From an uncultured Candidatus Saccharibacteria bacterium (GTDB taxonomy: Bacteria; Patescibacteriota; Saccharimonadia; Saccharimonadales; Saccharimonadaceae): a stretch of 40,384 nt of DNA. A program made the translations under genes and the position numbers. The stretch covers positions 1 to 40,384 of the forward strand of contig CAMUOM010000005.1 of the NCBI GenBank assembly GCA_947090635.1, written 5' to 3'. Positions 29,875 to 39,091 of the stretch are shown in pieces (within the stretch, counting starts at the first letter, position 1; each line of letters opens with the position of its first letter). The notes under the pieces are model-generated. The model was given only the letters and a program-made list of their open reading frames with translations, was not told the origin of the DNA and ran no database searches.

Positions 29875-30501
29875 TTACTTGTTATTTGCATATGGATTAT
29901 CGTAGTTATGGCCTACGTGATGCAATACATCCGATTGAGTGAGCACTAGCCCAAAGGCAAGTAGTCCAATCATTACGCCAAGAATTGGTACGACTCCCAT
30001 ACGGCGGCGGATGAGACAAATGAGCGAGAAGACGATTGATAGAATGGCTAGGACGTAGCTAAAATATTGTAGTCTTGGGATAGTGAAGGTTGGAAAGATG
30101 GCAATAATACCGGCAACTAGGCCAACAGTACCAAAAGCATCGCGAATTTTATTGTGGTCTATCTTTTTACGGACCGGTGATGGATTAGCATTAGCGGCGT
30201 TAATAGCAGTAGCGGCAGCGTTAACTTGATTCGGCTGGACTTGTTGCAATACTGGCACTGCTTGGCTTGGCTGGATTTGTTGCGGCACTGGTTCACTAGT
30301 CGACGTTGGGCTGACAGTATGAGTTGACGCTTCACTTTGAGTTGTGGCTGAGTCTTTACTTGCGCTTTGCTCTACGGCTGTATTCTCATTCTGGGCTGCA
30401 CTATGCCCCATAACCGAGTTATCGTTCTGGCTTGTGCTCTGCTCTTTGTCTTGAGCTACATCTTGAGCTGGGGTTTGATTATTGCTGTCATTCTGGTCCA
30501 T
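29875..30501 (-). CDS. DUF4190-like membrane protein with Gln/Ser-rich N-terminus
   Basis: 208 aa. Residues 1-110 are low complexity (Gln, Ser, Asn, Thr, Pro); the remainder has three membrane helices with GTVGLVAGIIAIFPTF and LIRRRMGVVPILGVMIGLLA, the alternating Gly/Ala helix-turn-helix layout of DUF4190 and related short membrane proteins. Function unknown. Ten bp from the next gene and in the same direction, so probably one operon from 31675 to 29056. Confidence 0.6.
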   Translation of the reverse strand: MDQNDSNNQTPAQDVAQDKEQSTSQNDNSVMGHSAAQNENTAVEQSASKDSATTQSEASTHTVSPTSTSEPVPQQIQPSQAVPVLQQVQPNQVNAAATAINAANANPSPVRKKIDHNKIRDAFGTVGLVAGIIAIFPTFTIPRLQYFSYVLAILSIVFSLICLIRRRMGVVPILGVMIGLLAFGLVLTQSDVLHHVGHNYDNPYANNK

Positions 30502-30511
30502 ATATACCTCG

Positions 30512-30763
30512 TTAAAAATTTAAGTACCAATAAGTTAACATGGCGATTACACCTAGCGCAATGCCGGCGATGGCAACATCTTCATCGGCATCTTTACTGA
30601 CGGCAATGACGCCGAGCAACAGTGATATGACACCCATAATGTAGGCCATGTATGTGCCGTTGGCTGGTGCGGCGCAAACGGCAATAATGCCACAGAATAA
30701 GCTGACGCCACTTAGTGGGCTGAACTCTTTGTCCTGCTTGGGAGTATCGGTTGAGTGATTCAT
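30512..30763 (-). CDS. Small DUF4190-like membrane protein
   Basis: 83 aa. A hydrophilic N-terminus of about 17 residues is followed by SLFCGIIAVCAAPANGTYMA, a second helix and AGIALGVIAMLTYWYLNF. The three short Gly/Ala-rich helices are typical of DUF4190. AAAGGAAAG precedes the ATG. Function unknown. Confidence 0.65.
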   Translation of the reverse strand: MNHSTDTPKQDKEFSPLSGVSLFCGIIAVCAAPANGTYMAYIMGVISLLLGVIAVSKDADEDVAIAGIALGVIAMLTYWYLNF

Positions 30764-30799
30764 TCTATCTTTCCTTTAACTAGCAGTTATTTAACGGGC

Positions 30800-31675
30800 T
30801 TAGCGCGTGCGCTTGGTGCTCGGCAGCTTAATCCTTGGTTTAGCTGGCTTGACTTTGCTGTCTTGGTCGTTCTGTTGTGGCGTATCTTTAGCAGTACTCT
30901 GTATTTTTGTGCCGTAGACTGCCTTTAAAGCGCCTTCGTTACGACCAACTGCCATTAGCTGAAATGTAGCATTTTTGACCTCTGGCATCTTATTTTGTGC
31001 AGCAAACTTAAACGCGTAAATAGTCTGTGACTGTTGTGATGGCAAGTTGCTAATATCGATGGCGTCCTCGGCGACGTGCTTACCCTTAGCATCAGTGGCG
31101 GCTACTAGGATGTGATAGCTAGCGGTGCTACTCGTGATATTTTTGACGGTGATTGGCAAACCAGATTCTTCGGGCTTTGCACCCTTGTCAATAAATTTAC
31201 CAAGCTTAATGTCAATCTCTTTTTTGATAGCATCGTTAATGCTGGCGTATTCAGCAGATTGGCCTTTATTGGCAGCGGATTTAGATGGCTGCTCAGAGTT
31301 ATTGGGGCTAAATTGGAATTGGGCAATTTTAAGAGTACGCGTATTGATTAGTGTAGCCAAGATGAGGGCAATGATACCCAAAACTATACCAGATATAGAG
31401 ATGGCTCTTTTGCGCTCGGCGATACAGGCGACGATACCAAAAGCAACAGCCAAAGCACCACAGATATATAGTGAGCAGAATAAATAGGTGACAAGCTGCC
31501 CCTTTGGCGCAAATGGCAATACCCCAGCGACGATAAGCGCAGCTAGCCCGATAAGCAGCGCGACAATCGAAAGTCCAGATTTTGACTTAGCCTTTGCTTT
31601 AGATTTGACAGCCGGCTGCGCTTGGTCCTTAGGCTCAGCCTTTGCCGCATGATTATTATCGTGTTGCTTGTTCAT
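30800..31675 (-). CDS. DUF4190-like membrane protein with C-terminal beta domain
   Basis: 291 aa. A Lys/Ala-rich cytoplasmic N-terminus (about 30 residues) is followed by three helices (about 35-52, 62-85, 91-108; GISGIVLGIIALILATLIN), a Ser/Asn/Gln linker and a soluble domain with LPITVKNITSSTASYHILVA and a basic tail. AAAGGAGGG ribosome binding site and a strong promoter (31702-31729) mark it as the first gene of the series running to 29056. Function unknown; probably envelope-associated. Confidence 0.65.
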   Translation of the reverse strand: MNKQHDNNHAAKAEPKDQAQPAVKSKAKAKSKSGLSIVALLIGLAALIVAGVLPFAPKGQLVTYLFCSLYICGALAVAFGIVACIAERKRAISISGIVLGIIALILATLINTRTLKIAQFQFSPNNSEQPSKSAANKGQSAEYASINDAIKKEIDIKLGKFIDKGAKPEESGLPITVKNITSSTASYHILVAATDAKGKHVAEDAIDISNLPSQQSQTIYAFKFAAQNKMPEVKNATFQLMAVGRNEGALKAVYGTKIQSTAKDTPQQNDQDSKVKPAKPRIKLPSTKRTR

Positions 31676-31701
31676 AAGATGCCCTCCTTTTCCTACTAAT
31701 T

Positions 31702-31729
31702 ATTATATTACACCAACCAGCCGTGTCAA
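31702..31729 (-). promoter_or_regulatory. Promoter of the membrane-protein operon
   Basis: Minus strand: perfect TTGACA (31724-31729), 16-bp spacer, perfect TATAAT (31702-31707). Confidence 0.85.
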
Positions 31730-31747
31730 TACGGTTTAGCTTATAGA

Positions 31748-32998
31748 CTATTTCAGCATGAATTTAAAGTACACTGTAGCGATAACTAGTTCTAAGATGT
31801 ATAGCACTAAATAAAGTTTATTCAGTGAGTGGATAGCCCGAGCAACCGAGTCTGTAGGGTTTTCTTTTAGCGCAGTTTTGTTGAGAGCGCGAGTTATGAG
31901 GATGGGTGCGATAGCACTAGGCGCCATGAACGGTATCAGTAAAAAGACCAAGCTTAGTAGATTGGTTACACCAGCTAGGCGGTTGTGCGGTGTGCTAGTT
32001 GCAATAGTATGGTCGGCGTGGTTTTGCCGGCGTCGCAGCAGAAAGATGAGTCCGGCTGCCAGCAATGAATTAATTAATGCGATGGCAAAGCCTGGGAAGC
32101 CAATGATGGCGTTATGTGCTGCAATATAAGAACTGATTTGCAGCCAATTAAATCCGCTAGTGCTAGAGAACAAGATGCCGCAGACTGCCAGATAACCGAC
32201 AACCAAGGCGATGACGCCGTAGCTAGCTTTTTGTGCTAAGCGGTAGACGGTTGCTGCTGTGTACTGTTTGGCGGTAGCCCGCGTAAATGTGGCGTATATA
32301 TACCGAATAAATGCCATTACAATAAAGGTCGTTGCGCCGACGATAGTGCTGAGGGTTACGAATGGTTGCATGAGATTGAAATGCTCTGACGCCAAATTGC
32401 CGAACATGGCTAAAACTAGGGCGACCGGTAGTAAACAAATGATGATGGCGCCAAGGTAGTATGATTTGGCTAGTGGTAACCGATAGGTGCTTTGCGGCGC
32501 AGTGTATTTAGCTAAGCTTAGAGCGCTAATGGCAGTGCCAAATAAAGCGGCAATGGTAGGCAATGCTAGTACGGCGCCTAAAAAATCCTCATTATGATAT
32601 GAGGCGCCAATTAGCGACATACTTAGTTCGATAACAATAATGGCGACGCTACCGGTGAAGAGATAAGAACCGGCGGTGAGCAAAGCGTCTTTAGTGTCTG
32701 GCGCTAATTGCAGCTTAGGCTGTTCGGTGTGCGACTTGTTGTGCCACTCGGTCCATTTAAAAATGACTAGTAATGCAATGCCGCCGAGAACTGGCAAACA
32801 GGTCATTGGGGTGCAAAAGATAACCACCGCAAAGACGATGAGATGGGAAATCGGTGCAAACCATAGCGGAACCTGCTCGCTAAAATCCTCGTTGCTTGGT
32901 GTTAAGAGGAATGGTACTAGTAAAGTGATAGCGGCGACAACGGTGGCAATCCCTAGCAGAGCGAAAAATCGATAAATTAGGCGCTTACTTCGTGACAT
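31748..32998 (-). CDS. Multi-pass membrane protein of unknown function
   Basis: 416 aa with about 10 hydrophobic segments. No motif assigns it to a transporter family. The last third has TNLLSLVFLLIPFMAPSAIA, similar in style to the DUF4190-like proteins next to it. A TATAAT (minus, 33009-33014) lies 10 nt upstream of the ATG, so the leader is at most a few nt. Confidence 0.6.
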   Translation of the reverse strand: MSRSKRLIYRFFALLGIATVVAAITLLVPFLLTPSNEDFSEQVPLWFAPISHLIVFAVVIFCTPMTCLPVLGGIALLVIFKWTEWHNKSHTEQPKLQLAPDTKDALLTAGSYLFTGSVAIIVIELSMSLIGASYHNEDFLGAVLALPTIAALFGTAISALSLAKYTAPQSTYRLPLAKSYYLGAIIICLLPVALVLAMFGNLASEHFNLMQPFVTLSTIVGATTFIVMAFIRYIYATFTRATAKQYTAATVYRLAQKASYGVIALVVGYLAVCGILFSSTSGFNWLQISSYIAAHNAIIGFPGFAIALINSLLAAGLIFLLRRRQNHADHTIATSTPHNRLAGVTNLLSLVFLLIPFMAPSAIAPILITRALNKTALKENPTDSVARAIHSLNKLYLVLYILELVIATVYFKFMLK

Positions 32999-33073
32999 AA
33001 TTGTATCTATTATAACTGAAATTAATCGTCGTTGCAGCTTAATTAGTGGTAATCAGGCTTGCGGCGCTCCACC

Positions 33074-33250
33074 CTATTTGAATAGACTTTTGCCTGATTC
33101 GAATAGTTCGTTAACCTGTTGCTCGGCACCCTCCTTTGCCTTATCTCCGGCTTTGAAGGCGAACGACAGGATGCCCATAATTAGACAGATACCGAGTATG
33201 ACAACTACGACGGCGATTAATAGTTTACTAAATTTATTGTTGCTGTTCAT
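33074..33250 (-). CDS. 58-aa single-pass membrane protein
   Basis: A small gene encoding MNSNNKFSKLLIAVVVVILG, continuing ICLIMGILSFAFKAGDKAKE and ending ESGKSLFK. A short N-terminus, one helix (about residues 9-31) and a charged amphipathic tail. AAGG lies 6-9 nt upstream, and a minus-strand TAAAAT (33262-33267) gives a short leader. Codirectional neighbours and the promoter argue that it is real. Function unknown. Confidence 0.6.
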   Translation of the reverse strand: MNSNNKFSKLLIAVVVVILGICLIMGILSFAFKAGDKAKEGAEQQVNELFESGKSLFK

Positions 33251-33274
33251 ATCCTTGCCTTTATTTTACACTAT

Positions 33275-34171
33275 TTACGGAAACATAACCAGTTTTGCCC
33301 AGAGAGCCAGTAGTATGAGGTAAAGCACGAGGCAAAGTTGACTGATGTATTGGGCGAGTTCGGCGAAGCGCGTGTGCTTCCACCGCCCTAGGCTATGGCT
33401 TAAGTAGAGCGCAACGGCCATTGGGATGCTGGCGAGCGGAAATGTGTTGATGTTAGTGAGCATTAGCAGCGCCAAACTACCTGCCGTGATGGCGGTGGCG
33501 CTACGCGGTGCAACGTCGCCAACCAAGCTCTCAGCTGGCGGGCGATGGTCGCGATGTGCGATGATGTGGGTAGCGAGCGTGATGGCTAAGTAAGTTACGA
33601 CGAGTCCGTAAAAGACGCTGCAGTAAACGCCGTTTTGCCCCGCCCCGGCAAGATAAAGCGTATAGAGTGACCAATCGCCGATGTTGTACGGAATTAGATT
33701 GAGTATCAAATAGGGCGCACCAAGGGCGATGAGTGCTAGCCCACCACGATTGAGCCAATACTTGTGGCGATTCAGCTGGTCGGTAAAGGCATAACTGGCA
33801 GCTGCACCAAGGGCGATCAGTGCACTGAGTGCGGCGAGCAACAACAGATTGCACCAAGTGGTGGTGTCGATTGCATGATGGACCGCGAAGCTAGCCAGTG
33901 CACCACATAGTGGCGCAGCGATTACTAGAGGAATTGCCACTTTGAGCGCAAAGCCAAAGCGGCGAGGCTTTTTATTTGAGCAAATTTGTGCCGCTAAACA
34001 ACTGACGATAACCGTGGCGATGGCGGTAAACCCGACAATAACTACTAGATTGGCGACGTCGCCGCCCGCCAGTAAGAATGGTACGGCGCCCAAAATACCC
34101 ACTGCGGTGGCTAGGACGACTTCTACATAGATGTAGCCGCGTGTGATTTTGTTGTCGGGCAGCGTCTCCAT
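33275..34171 (-). CDS. Multi-pass membrane protein of unknown function
   Basis: 298 aa with about 8 hydrophobic segments and no recognisable motif. Its ATG overlaps the stop of the helicase gene by one base (34171), so it is translationally coupled to it. Whether it has any functional link with the helicase is unknown. Confidence 0.65.
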   Translation of the reverse strand: METLPDNKITRGYIYVEVVLATAVGILGAVPFLLAGGDVANLVVIVGFTAIATVIVSCLAAQICSNKKPRRFGFALKVAIPLVIAAPLCGALASFAVHHAIDTTTWCNLLLLAALSALIALGAAASYAFTDQLNRHKYWLNRGGLALIALGAPYLILNLIPYNIGDWSLYTLYLAGAGQNGVYCSVFYGLVVTYLAITLATHIIAHRDHRPPAESLVGDVAPRSATAITAGSLALLMLTNINTFPLASIPMAVALYLSHSLGRWKHTRFAELAQYISQLCLVLYLILLALWAKLVMFP

Positions 34172-37100
34172 TAAATTGCTCCATCGATTAAGTCAGCTTC
34201 GAATTGTGCGGTGTCGCCTTGGTAGGCGCTGACATCTGGAAAGTCGAGCGCCATCACGTGTTGCCAGACGGCGCGCACGAGTTGTTCAAACCGCTCCAGT
34301 TGCTCGTTATCGTCGTAACTAAAGCTTGGCGTGTAGATTTCACCGGTGAATTTATTTGGTTCGACAAATTGCAACGCGCCGCGCGGAATGCTAAAGGCGG
34401 CATACTGGCTGGAGTGGCGTAGAAGCAGTCGGTAGAACATGAGCTGGTTTGCGTAGCGGTGGCACTTGTCTTTGTGGATGCCAGAGGTAGTGAACTCTGA
34501 GAAGCCATCGCCAGTCTTATAGTCGATAATAGTCACAGCGTGAAGCTGTGGGTTGACCTCAAGTAAGTCGAGCTTGCCCTTGAGGCGTACGCCGCCGTCG
34601 AGCGTGGCGTTGAAGTTTACCTCACTAGCCTGCCCCGGTTGTAATAGGTCGCTGCGCCGAGAAATAAACTGTTCGAGCACATTGCGGCCATAATTTAGTT
34701 GACCTTCTACAGTGGCTGCTGGAAAATCGCGCCCGCGGTAACGTATCTCCTGCTGGAAGCCGTTAAGCACGGCGTCAAGGTCGATCTGCCCTGTTGTGTT
34801 GAGCTGATTATGGGCGAGGTGAAGTGCAGCGTGAATAGCGCTACCAAATGCACTACTGATGCTGTCGGCCTCGGGGATGCCGAGAATGTAACGCTGCATA
34901 AAGTGCTGCGGGCCGCTGTATTTGAGGTCGATGAAGTCGTTGAGCGCGGTGGCCGAGAGTGCAAAGTTGTCGGTACTGCGCCGCAGGAGCTGCCGCCAGT
35001 TGCCGACGGGCGTGATGATATCTTGCATAAATGACAGTTCAAGCGCGTGAGTCGCTGCCGCGATTGAGGTGGTCGCCACTTCGGTGCTCGGAACGTGCAA
35101 GAGGTATTCTAGCTGGTTGAGCTCTTTATTGTCTTGGCTGGTGTGGCGCGTAATGATGAGTTCTTGCTTGGCGCGTGTCATCGCCACATAAAGTAGCCGC
35201 CGTCGCTCGTCATCGTCGCTACCATCGACGTCGTCAATATTGAGGTTGGACGGGTAGTTAAATTTGTTTTGCCCGCCGCCACGCTTAGACTTGCTGCCCC
35301 ATGCCTCGCTTGTGGCGTTGATGACGAAAACGGTCTTAAATTCCAGCCCCTTGGACTTGTGAGCGGTCATGAGGTTGACGGACTGATTGTCACCAATTTG
35401 GCTGTGCGATTGGATGGTCACGCCGAACTGATTGCACTGGTTGACAAAGGTGATTAGGTCACGCAGCTTAAGCGGTTGGTCGGGCTGGTAGTTACTGAGT
35501 CGGTCAAGTAGGGCGCGCAGGTCGTTGAGGTGGCGCAAGTAGTTAAGCGGCGCCGTCGGCAGGTTGTCGGGGTTGAAATAATAGTGGTAAATTGGTGAAA
35601 CGAAAGTTGTGCCGTTGACTTCTGTGGGCGTGATACCAACGAGCTGTAGTAGTAATGTGTCGAGTGGTGTCGTGATAGCGGCTACGGCAAGAGTCTTTAG
35701 CCAGTCAACCAGTGGTTTGGTGCGGTCATCGCCAGCTAATTGCTCTAGCCAAGCCAGCACTGGTCGGTCGTGGCTGAGGCGGGCGTTCACGCCGAGTGTG
35801 CAATATAGCTCGGGAGATAGGCCAAATGCTTTGGCAGCAAGTAGTTGTGGTAAATTGGCGCTGAGGTCGCTCAAGTTGTCTTCACTAAGTGCTTGCACGG
35901 TACGTGCGAGTGTCAAAAGTAGCTGAATTGGCTCGGAATTGAAAACATTGCCGCTGTGCTCGTAGTTGACGCTGATGTGGCGCTGACTGAGGTATGGCAG
36001 TAGCGGTTCGAGCGTCTTGTGTGTGCGGCTAATGACGGCAATTTCAGCTGGGTCTTCGCCCGCCTTGAGTCGTTGGTCAATTTGCGTTGCTAGATAATCA
36101 TATTCTGCCTCGGGCGAAGCGAGACTAATGGCACTAACAGTAGCCTCGGTTGTTACCTCTGGTGTGACGGTCTTGATATTGCCATCCATATCGCGCAAGC
36201 GGTCGGCAATGCCCTGCGCTACCACCTGGCTAGATTCGATAATCTGGTGGCCGCTGCGATAATTTTTGGTTAAATCAACCTGCGTGAAGCGCGGGAAGCG
36301 CTGTTTGAAGTGGCCGATGTTGCTGATGTCGGCACCTTGGAAGCGATAAATGGCTTGGTCGTCATCACCCACAATCAGGATATTCGGGTCGTCATAGCTG
36401 GTGAGCTCAAACAGTAGTCGTAGCTGTGAGTCGTTGGTGTCTTGAAATTCATCCACCATGATGAATTGATATTGCTCTTGGAGGTCAGCCTTGAGGTCGG
36501 GGTTGTCTTGGAGCGCGTGAATGACTTGCAAAATCATGTCGTCGAAGTCGTATAGCCCCTGCTCAAGCAAGGAGGCATTGTAGCGCTCGTAGATGTCGGC
36601 GGCTAGCAGTAAGTTGGCGCTGCGCTTGGTATCTTTCAGAATGTTGCGCTTGGTGTTGGCTGGGTCTTTTGTGAGCCAGGCTTTCTTCCATTCGGTAATC
36701 GGCGTGGTCTTATTTAGCGCCGTAGCGTCTCCAATGGCACTAGTTAGCGAGTCGGCCAGTACCTGCCCTAGTTTAGGTTCGGCTGAAAATGTAAAGGTTG
36801 GCTGGCTCTCTGCGAGGCGCGCAGCGGTTTGTGCTAAACCAGCGTAGCTCCCAAGTTGCTTTAAGCTAATACGTTCACTAGTGGTGTCGGCGACATCATC
36901 TGCAATTTGCTGGCAAAAGTCTTGTGCTGCCGTGGCGAGCTGCCGTACTTCGTCTGGGGTAAGTGCGGCGTTCTTAAAGTCGCTAATCGCCTTAAGTAGG
37001 ATACTAGTGTAGACAAATTTGCCATCATTCCGGCTAGCAAAGGGGTGGCGTGGCTCAAGTTGGCCCAAGATATCGGCCATGATTTGCGCCCGCTTGAGGT

Positions 37101-37455
37101 CGTCGGCGGGCTGGCGGCTAGCACCATTAAAAAAGTAGTCGCCGTAGCGTCCGATAATACTACTGCCGAAACCATGGAAGGTGTTAATTTCAACTTTGTA
37201 GGCGTCAGCGCCAATGATACCAGCGAGACGCTTGGTCATGTTGGCGGCTGCCGCCTCAGTAAAAGTTAGACAAAGAATGTTGGATGGACTAGCGTCGGTC
37301 TGCGCTAAAATGTTTGCAGCTCGTGTAGTAAGCAACTCGGTTTTGCCCGTACCTGGTCCCGCCACGACAATAACTTGACCATAAATTTGGTCAACAGCGC
37401 GGCGTTGCTCATTATTAAGCTTACCGAGGCGTGCGGTGAGCTGCTCGACTGACAT
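34171..37455 (-). CDS. UvrD/PcrA-type helicase with C-terminal RecB-like nuclease
   Basis: 1094 aa. SF1A helicase: NNEQRRAVD (Q motif), Walker A VVAGPGTGKTELLT near residue 33, LCLTFTEAAAANM, INTFHGFG, Walker B MVDEFQDTNDSQL, VGDDDQAIYRFQGAD, TKNYRSGHQI, MTAHKSKGLEFKTVFV, and LLYVAMTRAKQELIIT. A C-terminal PD-(D/E)XK domain follows, with KLDLLEV and TIIDYKTGDG near residues 960-980 and a basic/aromatic helix after it. The fusion is the layout of AddA or archaeal/CPR UvrD-RecB proteins and suggests a single-chain end-resection or repair nuclease. No AddB is visible. Coupled to its neighbours by 1-bp overlaps on both sides. Confidence 0.93.
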   Translation of the reverse strand: MSVEQLTARLGKLNNEQRRAVDQIYGQVIVVAGPGTGKTELLTTRAANILAQTDASPSNILCLTFTEAAAANMTKRLAGIIGADAYKVEINTFHGFGSSIIGRYGDYFFNGASRQPADDLKRAQIMADILGQLEPRHPFASRNDGKFVYTSILLKAISDFKNAALTPDEVRQLATAAQDFCQQIADDVADTTSERISLKQLGSYAGLAQTAARLAESQPTFTFSAEPKLGQVLADSLTSAIGDATALNKTTPITEWKKAWLTKDPANTKRNILKDTKRSANLLLAADIYERYNASLLEQGLYDFDDMILQVIHALQDNPDLKADLQEQYQFIMVDEFQDTNDSQLRLLFELTSYDDPNILIVGDDDQAIYRFQGADISNIGHFKQRFPRFTQVDLTKNYRSGHQIIESSQVVAQGIADRLRDMDGNIKTVTPEVTTEATVSAISLASPEAEYDYLATQIDQRLKAGEDPAEIAVISRTHKTLEPLLPYLSQRHISVNYEHSGNVFNSEPIQLLLTLARTVQALSEDNLSDLSANLPQLLAAKAFGLSPELYCTLGVNARLSHDRPVLAWLEQLAGDDRTKPLVDWLKTLAVAAITTPLDTLLLQLVGITPTEVNGTTFVSPIYHYYFNPDNLPTAPLNYLRHLNDLRALLDRLSNYQPDQPLKLRDLITFVNQCNQFGVTIQSHSQIGDNQSVNLMTAHKSKGLEFKTVFVINATSEAWGSKSKRGGGQNKFNYPSNLNIDDVDGSDDDERRRLLYVAMTRAKQELIITRHTSQDNKELNQLEYLLHVPSTEVATTSIAAATHALELSFMQDIITPVGNWRQLLRRSTDNFALSATALNDFIDLKYSGPQHFMQRYILGIPEADSISSAFGSAIHAALHLAHNQLNTTGQIDLDAVLNGFQQEIRYRGRDFPAATVEGQLNYGRNVLEQFISRRSDLLQPGQASEVNFNATLDGGVRLKGKLDLLEVNPQLHAVTIIDYKTGDGFSEFTTSGIHKDKCHRYANQLMFYRLLLRHSSQYAAFSIPRGALQFVEPNKFTGEIYTPSFSYDDNEQLERFEQLVRAVWQHVMALDFPDVSAYQGDTAQFEADLIDGAI

Positions 37456-37706
37456 TATTCGCCTCGGTTAATCATGCTACCGAATAAAGCACGGCCAATA
37501 AATTCTATCAATAGCGAGTGTAAGTTGAAAATCATTAAGATGCCAAGCATGCAAGCACCCAACCCGATGAGCTTGCACTTTTGGTAGCTATGCGCACCCC
37601 AGGCAAAGTTATCGCAAGCTTCCTTGTAATAACGTACTAGTAAAAATCCCACTGCGGTTACAATGATGCCAACGATGAACCAAGGGACGTTAAAATGATA
37701 ATGCAT
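37455..37706 (-). CDS. Small membrane protein
   Basis: 83 aa with two helices (about residues 7-24 and 46-67). Unrecognised. Starts 6 nt after a minus-strand TGCTAAAAT (37713-37721), so leaderless. Its stop overlaps the helicase ATG by one base; it is therefore the first gene of the transcript that carries the helicase. Confidence 0.65.
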   Translation of the reverse strand: MHYHFNVPWFIVGIIVTAVGFLLVRYYKEACDNFAWGAHSYQKCKLIGLGACMLGILMIFNLHSLLIEFIGRALFGSMINRGE

Positions 37707-37712
37707 ATAATT

Positions 37713-37721
37713 ATTTTAGCA
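37713..37721 (-). promoter_or_regulatory. Extended -10 giving a leaderless start
   Basis: Minus-strand TGCTAAAAT, 6 nt before the ATG at 37706. Confidence 0.62.
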
Positions 37722-37723
37722 CA

Positions 37724-39070
37724 TTACTTATCGAAGGGTAAACGAAATGCGAATTCTGAGCCCTGACCTAGTTTAGAATTGACCTTAATGTGCGTGTTAA
37801 TCTTGGCTGCTAGTCGCGCTACCACATAAAGTCCTAGTCCAGTACCAGAGTGCTGACGAGTACGATAGTCCTCGCTGCGCCAGAAGCGCTCAAAGATGTG
37901 CTTAATGTCGGGCTTGCTGATGCCGATGCCGGAGTCGCGCACAAAGAATTCTACGTAACCGCGCTGTTTACAGGCACGGGTCCCGATGACAACTCCGCCG
38001 CTATCAGTGTATTTGATGGCGTTGGTGATGATATTTTGCATAATTTCCTCAATTGCCATGCGTGAAACATTGATGGTGCCGTAAACGTTGCTATCCAAGG
38101 TAAACTTAATACCCTTCTCGTGTGAATCTTTGTTGTATTTGCCGTAGAGGCTATTCATAAAGGTCTTGATGTCAATTGGCTCGCTATTCATGTAGACGCC
38201 ACGTTCGGCACGGCTAAGTGTACTGAGGTCATTAACCATCTGCCCGAGGTATAATATCTGGTCATGGGCGGCGTCTAGTGTGGTTGAAAAGCTTGTAGCA
38301 TCGCCATTGTGCGCTAGAATGAACTGCAAATTAGATAATGCGCCTTCAGCAATTGCTACTGGTGTACGCAGTTCGTGGCTGACCACGCTAATAAACTCGT
38401 CGCGCTCGTCATCCAATGTCTTCTCCTTGGTGATGTCTCGTGCCATAATGATGAATCCCATTAAGTTAGTGCCGTTTTGATAATTGGCGCGAACTGGCAG
38501 AATGATAATATTGAGGTTGGCTTTTTGGCCATCCTTATAAATAAAGCGCAAATCTTTTCGGTCAATTGGATGCGTGGCACCATTGATTAGTTCATTAAAG
38601 TTGATTACGCTGCCACTATCATCAACCAGAGAAAAAACGTCATCAATTTGGCGGCCATCGGGGCTGCGGTTGGTGTCTAGTAAATCAAGTGCAGCGGAAT
38701 TACAGAGGCGAATACAGCCTGCTGGGTCGGCATATATAATAAGGTATTTAATGTTGTTGATAACCGAATGCAACAGCTCAAGCTGCGACCGCTCGCGGCG
38801 GCGCGATTCAGTCAATCTGGTTTCACGTTGCATAGACTCGTGATTTACCTTGGCAGCATGATGAATTGCTAAGCCTGCAGCAACAGCAATAATTAAAGTA
38901 CACGGCAACGAAATACACGCCACCAAAAGTGGCTGACTGGCGGTGTCGGCATCGCTAAGTGTGTCAACCCCGAGCGCGCAAAGCTGCGCTAGTAAAGTGG
39001 CGACGCTCACAAAGGCGATAATCCATAGTAATCCATATAGTTTATGTGCCGCATTGCTTCGTCGCTTCAT
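37724..39070 (-). CDS. PAS-containing sensor histidine kinase
   Basis: 448 aa. Two membrane helices (about 14-33 and 48-70) with a short extracytoplasmic loop are followed by a PAS domain (NIKYLIIYADPAGCIRLCN onward, about 105-215) and HisKA with the phosphoacceptor VSHELRTPVAIAEGAL near residue 232. HATPase_c follows: N box MQNIITNAIKYTDSGG, G1 DSGIGISKPDI, F box HIFERFW, G2 GTGLGLYV. All catalytic boxes are intact. No response regulator gene is adjacent in this window. The ATG is 6 nt from a minus-strand TGCTAAAAT, so leaderless. Confidence 0.94.
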   Translation of the reverse strand: MKRRSNAAHKLYGLLWIIAFVSVATLLAQLCALGVDTLSDADTASQPLLVACISLPCTLIIAVAAGLAIHHAAKVNHESMQRETRLTESRRRERSQLELLHSVINNIKYLIIYADPAGCIRLCNSAALDLLDTNRSPDGRQIDDVFSLVDDSGSVINFNELINGATHPIDRKDLRFIYKDGQKANLNIIILPVRANYQNGTNLMGFIIMARDITKEKTLDDERDEFISVVSHELRTPVAIAEGALSNLQFILAHNGDATSFSTTLDAAHDQILYLGQMVNDLSTLSRAERGVYMNSEPIDIKTFMNSLYGKYNKDSHEKGIKFTLDSNVYGTINVSRMAIEEIMQNIITNAIKYTDSGGVVIGTRACKQRGYVEFFVRDSGIGISKPDIKHIFERFWRSEDYRTRQHSGTGLGLYVVARLAAKINTHIKVNSKLGQGSEFAFRLPFDK

Positions 39071-39076
39071 AATTAT

Positions 39077-39085
39077 ATTTTAGCA
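39077..39085 (-). promoter_or_regulatory. Extended -10 giving a leaderless histidine kinase start
   Basis: Minus-strand TGCTAAAAT, 6 nt before the ATG at 39070. Confidence 0.65.
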
Positions 39086-39091
39086 CAAACG

